NCBI GenBank assembly: GCA_017744355.1
Contig: JAGIBK010000001.1
Span: 310,001 to 374,000 of the forward strand
DNA from: a bacterium
Lineage (GTDB): Bacteria > Cyanobacteriota > Sericytochromatia > S15B-MN24 > UBA4093
DNA: 64,000 nt
Direction of reading: 5' to 3'
Shown here: positions 60,342 through 64,000 of the stretch, piece after piece
Layout: every line of letters begins with the position of its first letter
Numbering within the stretch: the stretch's first letter is position 1
The notes under the pieces: generated by a model
Database searches by the model: none
The model's input: the letters and a program-made list of their open reading frames with translations, nothing else
Told to the model about the DNA's origin: nothing
Position numbers and translations under genes: made by a program

Positions 60342-60689
60342 GCGCATATTTCTGCCGTCATATTATCGGGAAGACGTTGACTTGATTAGATGAAGTCAGG
60401 TCGCTCGTTGTGCTTGTCTTGCTGACCTGATGCCCCCTGAGCCTCTGAATCCCTAGGGATCCGCTCCTTCAAAAGGCTGGTCACGATTTGCTTCTGTCTC
60501 ACACGCGCATGCCCCGAGGGTCTCGGCGCCAGGCAGGGAAAAGCCGAACAATGCATGCTTGTTGGCATAAAATTCCACAGTAAGTCTTTTTGATTTAAAT
60601 GAATGCTAAAAGTCGCTTTAAATAAGAAATAATTTGAAACCAAATTTCGCGTAATTTAGCCTATAATACCGCCTTGAACTGGAGGCGTG
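60342..60689. other. AT-richer intergenic region between lrp and azlC
   Basis: No convincing gene is seen in this 348-base gap. It holds TATAAT (60662-60667), the likely azlC -10, and an AT-rich tract at about 60590-60660 typical of Lrp targets. ATCCCTAGGGAT (60449-60460) is a 12-bp palindrome of unknown meaning. Confidence 0.6.
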
Positions 60690-61430
60690 ATGAAAATTCT
60701 GGAAGCGAGTGCCAAAGCAGTCGAAGAATTGCCGGTCGTTTCGGAGATATGGCGCGGTTTTGTCGCATCATTTCCCGTGATGCTTGGATTCGTACCATTT
60801 GCACTCGTCCTTGGTGCACAAGCAGTCAAAAAGGGACTCAGCCCCCTTGAAGTGCCACTCATGACAGGACTCAACTTTGGGGGCGGATCCGAATTTGCAG
60901 CAATCGAAATTTGGTCATCCCCACCCCAAATACTGCTAATCGTAGCGATGACGTTCCTGGTGAATTGTCGTCACCTTCTGATGGGTGCAACCCTAGCCCC
61001 CTTCATCCAGCACTTGCCCAAGCGTAAGGCAATTCCTGCGCTCTTTTTCATGTGTGATGAGAGCTGGGCAATGGCCCTGGGTGATTCCCGCCAGAGAGCT
61101 GCCAAAGGAACTTCTCCATCCTTTAGCTTGCCGTACTACTTCGGGGTGGCAGCAGGCCTTTACCTCACGTGGGTAATTTTCACGACGCTTGGATCCGTCA
61201 TCGGGCCACGGATCGGGAATATCGAAGCCTATGGATTCGATATGGCCTTTACCGCAGTATTCTTGGTGCTTTTAAAAGGGATGTGGAAGGGACTACGCGC
61301 CGCTCGTCCCTGGTTGGTCAGCCTGGTCTTCGCTGCGTCGACCTATTTACTTGTTCCTGGCGCATGGTATGTAGCCGCAGGGGCGCTGTCCGGCATCGTG
61401 GCCGCTATCGTATGGGCTGAGCAAGAATGA
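60690..61430 (+). CDS. azlC: Branched-chain amino acid exporter, large subunit
   Basis: A 246-residue membrane protein of the AzlC/BrnF family. The family signature is visible in the N-terminal third: WRGFVASFPVMLGFVPFALVLG, then GLNFGGGSEFAAIEIW and FLVNCRHLLMGATLAP. It forms the larger half of a two-component exporter for branched-chain amino acids or azaleucine with AzlD. GGAGG precedes the ATG. The azlD start overlaps its stop. Confidence 0.95.
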   Translation: MKILEASAKAVEELPVVSEIWRGFVASFPVMLGFVPFALVLGAQAVKKGLSPLEVPLMTGLNFGGGSEFAAIEIWSSPPQILLIVAMTFLVNCRHLLMGATLAPFIQHLPKRKAIPALFFMCDESWAMALGDSRQRAAKGTSPSFSLPYYFGVAAGLYLTWVIFTTLGSVIGPRIGNIEAYGFDMAFTAVFLVLLKGMWKGLRAARPWLVSLVFAASTYLLVPGAWYVAAGALSGIVAAIVWAEQE

Positions 61431-61726
61431 TCGATTTTCACACCGGCCTGGCCATCGTTCTGATGGCTTCGATCACGTTCCTGACCCGCATACTCGGCTA
61501 CCTCCTGCTTCGAAAGCGCCAATTGAGTGCCCGAACAATGAAGATCATGGATGCGGTTCCTGGGTGCGTTCTGATTTCGGTCATCGCCCCGGCGTTTGTC
61601 TCGAACCGGCCGGCCAATCTCGTGGCTTTGGGAATCACGCTGTTTGCCGCAATGCGCTTGCCGATTTTGCCGACCGTCATCATCGCCATCGCTTCAACGG
61701 GCCTGCTTCGTCAGCTCATTCACTGA
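61427..61726 (+). CDS. azlD: Branched-chain amino acid exporter, small subunit
   Basis: A 99-residue protein with three membrane helices, the AzlD/BrnE partner of AzlC. LMASITFLTRILGYLL and MDAVPGCVLISVIAPAF match the family. It overlaps azlC by ATGA, and the two are translationally coupled under probable Lrp control. Confidence 0.94.
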   Translation: MIDFHTGLAIVLMASITFLTRILGYLLLRKRQLSARTMKIMDAVPGCVLISVIAPAFVSNRPANLVALGITLFAAMRLPILPTVIIAIASTGLLRQLIH

Positions 61727-61740
61727 TAGGGACACGCGTG

Positions 61741-62550
61741 ATGGATTTACCAATCAAGACTCGGGATGCCTGGGTGGAAACCCCGCAGGGGCAACTGTTC
61801 ACCCGCACCTGGGACGCGCACGGCGAAGGGGCGGATCTGCGAGAAGACACTCCGATTGTGCTCTTCCACGACTCACTCGGAAGCGTCGAACTTTGGCGCA
61901 GCTTTCCCGAGGCCCTGTGCATCACCACAGGGCGGTCAGTGGTCGCCTACGATCGCCTCGGCTTCGGGAGGTCCACCCCGTTTAGCGGCGAATGGACGAC
62001 GAACTTCATTCACGTAGAAGCGCCGAACTTTTTCCCCGCACTTCGCGAGCAGCTCGGCATCCAGGACTTCATCGCCATGGGCCACAGCGTTGGCGGAGCC
62101 ATGGCGGCGCTTTGCGCTGCGGCCTTTCCGTCGGCGTGCCGCGCCCTCGTGACGGAGTCCGCGCAGGCATTCGTCGAAGATCGAACCATCCAGGGGATCC
62201 GCGAGGCCAAGGCGGCCTTCCAACAGGAAGGGCAGTTGGATCGCCTCAAGAAGTACCATGGTGATAAGGCGCGTTGGGTGCTGGATGCCTGGACGGTGAC
62301 CTGGCTCTCGCCGGAATTTCAGTCGTGGAATCTTGATGCGGACCTTTCAGAGGTCGTCTGTCCGGCCCTCATCATCCATGGGGAGCAGGATGAATACGGT
62401 TCCGTGGCTCACCCCATGAGGCTGGCCAAGGCGATGGCCGGCGAGACGCAGGTCGAGATATTGCCGGGCAGGCGCCACGTTCCCCACAAAGAGGCCGAAG
62501 GGCTAATCGTCGAGCTCATCAGGAGCTTTCTCGAGCGTGTGGTGCGCTAA
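61741..62550 (+). CDS. Alpha/beta-fold hydrolase
   Basis: A 269-residue alpha/beta hydrolase. Oxyanion region VLFHDSLGSVELW, nucleophile Ser in GHSVGGAMAAL, Asp in IHGEQDEYGS and His in PGRRHVPHKE. It resembles proline iminopeptidase- or esterase-type enzymes. It follows azlD by 14 bases and may share its transcript, so it might act on an exported amino-acid derivative (inference). Confidence 0.85.
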   Translation: MDLPIKTRDAWVETPQGQLFTRTWDAHGEGADLREDTPIVLFHDSLGSVELWRSFPEALCITTGRSVVAYDRLGFGRSTPFSGEWTTNFIHVEAPNFFPALREQLGIQDFIAMGHSVGGAMAALCAAAFPSACRALVTESAQAFVEDRTIQGIREAKAAFQQEGQLDRLKKYHGDKARWVLDAWTVTWLSPEFQSWNLDADLSEVVCPALIIHGEQDEYGSVAHPMRLAKAMAGETQVEILPGRRHVPHKEAEGLIVELIRSFLERVVR

Positions 62551-62679
62551 ACGCGTTGCTCAAGCTCCCAATCCAGACAGCGTGTCTATGCCTTAGGGCT
62601 GGGTGAGCTCCCGAAGGCTTGCTCTACAGGCGCTTTCCTGTGATTGTAATATTATCGCTATCTTGAGGACTGACTTTCA

Positions 62680-63690
62680 ATGAACCAAACCTTGCGCGAT
62701 CGATATTCCCCAACCGTGTTGGCCGTTTTTGCTCAGCGCTACGGCGTGCGCCCCGAGGAGGTGACCAACCTCGGTGGCTTTGAGAGCTTCGTCTTCGCCT
62801 TTTCGCGCGATGGGGGCGACTACATCCTCAAGATTACGCACACCGTCGCGCGCTCCTTTGAACACCTCGAAGGCGAGCTCGAGTGGTTGAACTACCTGGC
62901 GGACCACGGCGTTCCCGTTTCTCGTGCCGTGCCTTCGCTGGAAGGGCGTTTGATCGAGAAATTGGCGGACGAATCAGGCGAGTATCTCGCCATCGCCTAC
63001 GAGAAGGCTCCGGGTACTCCGATCGTGCAGGCCGACATGACGCCCGCGCTGTATCGCACGTGGGGCAACTTGATCGGGCGCATGCACGCGCTTACGCGCG
63101 CCTACGAGCCGAGTCGACCGGGCTTGCGCCGTCAGACCTGGGAAGAGGTCAGCTTAGCGGGCTTCAAGGTGCCGGAGGATCACGCCTGGTTTGCCGAGCG
63201 CGCAGCGGCCCTCTATCCGCGCCTGCATGCGCTGCCGAAGGGCCCTGACGCTTACGGCCTCGTGCACAGCGATCTCCACTTCGGAAACGTCTTATTGCAT
63301 GAGGGGCGCCTTACGGCCTTCGACTTCGACGATGCGCACTATACCTGGTTCGCCAACGATGTCGCGATCACCTTGTTCTATGTCCTGACCTGGTCCGCCC
63401 TCTGGAAGTGGGAGGCTGATGGCTTCGCCACCGAGTTCTTGACGACGTTTCTCGAGGGGTACCGAGAAGCGGCCCCCTTCGATGACGCCTGGCTCGCCTA
63501 CTTCCCGGACTTCTTGCGCTTGCGGCGCTTGGTGCTGTACGGCGCTCTCTTCCAGGCCTTCGGGCCCGATGAGATGCCAGAGCGCGAGCGCAAGCTCTTC
63601 GAAACCCTACGGCAGGGCATTCTCACTGACAGCGAGGTCGTCGATTTGGACTTCACGCGCTTTGTCGCTCAAACCCCCGAGCGCTGCTAG
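62680..63690 (+). CDS. APH-family small-molecule kinase (SrkA-like)
   Basis: A 336-residue kinase of the aminoglycoside phosphotransferase/choline kinase fold. Glycine-loop region LGGFESFVFAFSRDGGDYILKIT, catalytic loop HSDLHFGNVLLHEG and metal loop FDFDDAHYTWFAND. It is closest in pattern to SrkA/HomoserineK-II-like kinases. Ligand is unknown. Upstream 62551-62679 contains an AT-rich -10 candidate (TAATATTAT) and no other gene. Confidence 0.88.
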   Translation: MNQTLRDRYSPTVLAVFAQRYGVRPEEVTNLGGFESFVFAFSRDGGDYILKITHTVARSFEHLEGELEWLNYLADHGVPVSRAVPSLEGRLIEKLADESGEYLAIAYEKAPGTPIVQADMTPALYRTWGNLIGRMHALTRAYEPSRPGLRRQTWEEVSLAGFKVPEDHAWFAERAAALYPRLHALPKGPDAYGLVHSDLHFGNVLLHEGRLTAFDFDDAHYTWFANDVAITLFYVLTWSALWKWEADGFATEFLTTFLEGYREAAPFDDAWLAYFPDFLRLRRLVLYGALFQAFGPDEMPERERKLFETLRQGILTDSEVVDLDFTRFVAQTPERC

Positions 63691-63774
63691 GTTTCTGACG
63701 ACCTAGGGCGAAACGCTATGAGCGCTGACCCGGGAACCCTTCACCCTGCCTGCCTCTGCGGGGGAAATCCCCAA

Positions 63775-63815
63775 AAGGAAATAGCCTGGATCTGATGGAT
63801 CCAGGCTATTTCCTT
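63775..63815 (-). terminator. Terminator of the first tRNA-Glu gene
   Basis: An 18-bp perfect stem (arms 63775-63792 and 63798-63815, 5-base loop) lies just downstream of the minus-strand tRNA. Its core, AATAGCCTGGA/TCCAGGCTATT, recurs after the next tRNA. Confidence 0.85.
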
Positions 63816-63819
63816 TTAG

Positions 63820-63892
63820 TACCCGATACGGGATTCGAACCCGTGTTACCGCCGTGAGAGGGCAGCGTCCTAGGCCTCTAGACGAATCGGGC
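63820..63892 (-). tRNA. tRNA-Glu (anticodon CTC)
   Basis: A 73-base minus-strand tRNA. Acceptor arms GCCCGAT and ATCGGGT pair with a terminal G-U. The anticodon loop reads CTCTCAC, giving CTC for Glu. The T arm contains GGGTTCGAATCCC. No CCA end is encoded. Confidence 0.95.
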
Positions 63893-63932
63893 AGGCCATC
63901 GAAGGATCTTGTTAAGGGTGACCTGAGAAGCG

Positions 63933-63962
63933 AATAGCCTGGACCTTTTGATCCAGGCTATT
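63933..63962 (-). terminator. Second copy of the tRNA terminator hairpin
   Basis: AATAGCCTGGA and TCCAGGCTATT (63933-63943 and 63952-63962) form an 11-bp stem downstream of the partial tRNA. It has the same core as the hairpin at 63775-63815, which points to duplication of a tRNA-terminator unit. Confidence 0.7.
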
Positions 63963-63971
63963 TCGACTTAG

Positions 63972-64000
63972 TACCCGATACGGGATTCGAACCCGTGTTA
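63972..64000 (-). tRNA. tRNA, partial at window end (probably Glu)
   Basis: The 29 bases are identical to the 3' end of the tRNA-Glu just before it (acceptor and T arm). The anticodon lies beyond the window, so identity is inferred. Confidence 0.8.

Noticed and set aside
60386..60643. 85-codon minus-strand open frame in the lrp-azlC gap
   Set aside because: No ribosome site, odd composition, and it covers the AT-rich regulatory tract and part of a palindrome; probably chance.
1..64000. CRISPR arrays, insertion sequences, integrases, prophage genes, rRNA
   Set aside because: Looked for repeats with spacers, transposase or integrase motifs and rRNA signatures; none was convincing.

Overview
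The window is GC-rich (roughly two-thirds G+C by eye), densely coding, and comes from a diderm bacterium. At least seven proteins carry lipobox signal peptides. Two predicted outer-membrane beta-barrels end in Phe, and one of them has N-terminal SLH domains, the SLH-porin layout seen in Cyanobacteria, Deinococcus-Thermus and Negativicutes. No photosynthesis genes, CRISPR array, prophage or insertion sequence was seen. A chemo-heterotrophic diderm of the Terrabacteria side (for example a non-photosynthetic relative of Cyanobacteria) fits, but this placement is inference.

Layout. 1-4.8 kb: kdpABC and a short KdpD that lacks the kinase half. 4.9-6.6 kb: a CheX-like protein and a papain-fold-like protein. 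6.7-10.4 kb (minus): kce-kdd, two enzymes of lysine fermentation, with an acyl-CoA carboxylase carboxyltransferase and its small subunit. 10.6-19.8 kb: a lipoprotein, a three-gene two-component cassette (LuxR-type regulator facing two kinases), then a four-gene envelope operon ending in an AMIN/beta-barrel protein. 19.9-24.3 kb: small secreted proteins, a voltage-gated-type K+ channel with an RCK domain, and a MocR regulator preceded by an unannotated 33-codon gene. 24.5-30.2 kb: aconitase, divergent alkA/ada with an Ada-box match, and nhaD. 30.3-36.7 kb: a large membrane histidine kinase, a DEAD-box helicase with a zinc-ribbon partner and a possible attenuated leader, an SDR enzyme and a dihaem cytochrome lipoprotein. 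36.8-42.3 kb: an OmpR-type two-component pair followed by three 11-bp operator repeats and an Asr-like basic secreted protein, a ComEA-like protein, an SLH porin and stress proteins (KGG repeats, DUF2795). 42.4-49.8 kb: a PoxB-like enzyme facing a sugar/hydroxy-acid oxidation operon led by an ASRT-family protein. 50-56 kb: endonuclease I, an EamA exporter, a candidate structured RNA, hydrolase-archease, a CDF transporter, and a pirin-MarR operon with tandem palindromic operators. 56-59.6 kb: a second, inverted copy of the two-component cassette. 59.8-64 kb: a lower-GC lrp-azlCD block, a hydrolase, a phosphotransferase and tandem tRNA-Glu genes.

Most notable are the two mirror-image signalling cassettes. 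In each, the second kinase has lost its phospho-acceptor His, and the later copy has also lost its ATP-binding residues. The cassettes share an operator-like element, GGGTGTACCC with conserved flanks, which also lies before the envelope lipoprotein operon. The multi-hairpin element at 51.9-52.1 kb is the best candidate for an undescribed RNA.
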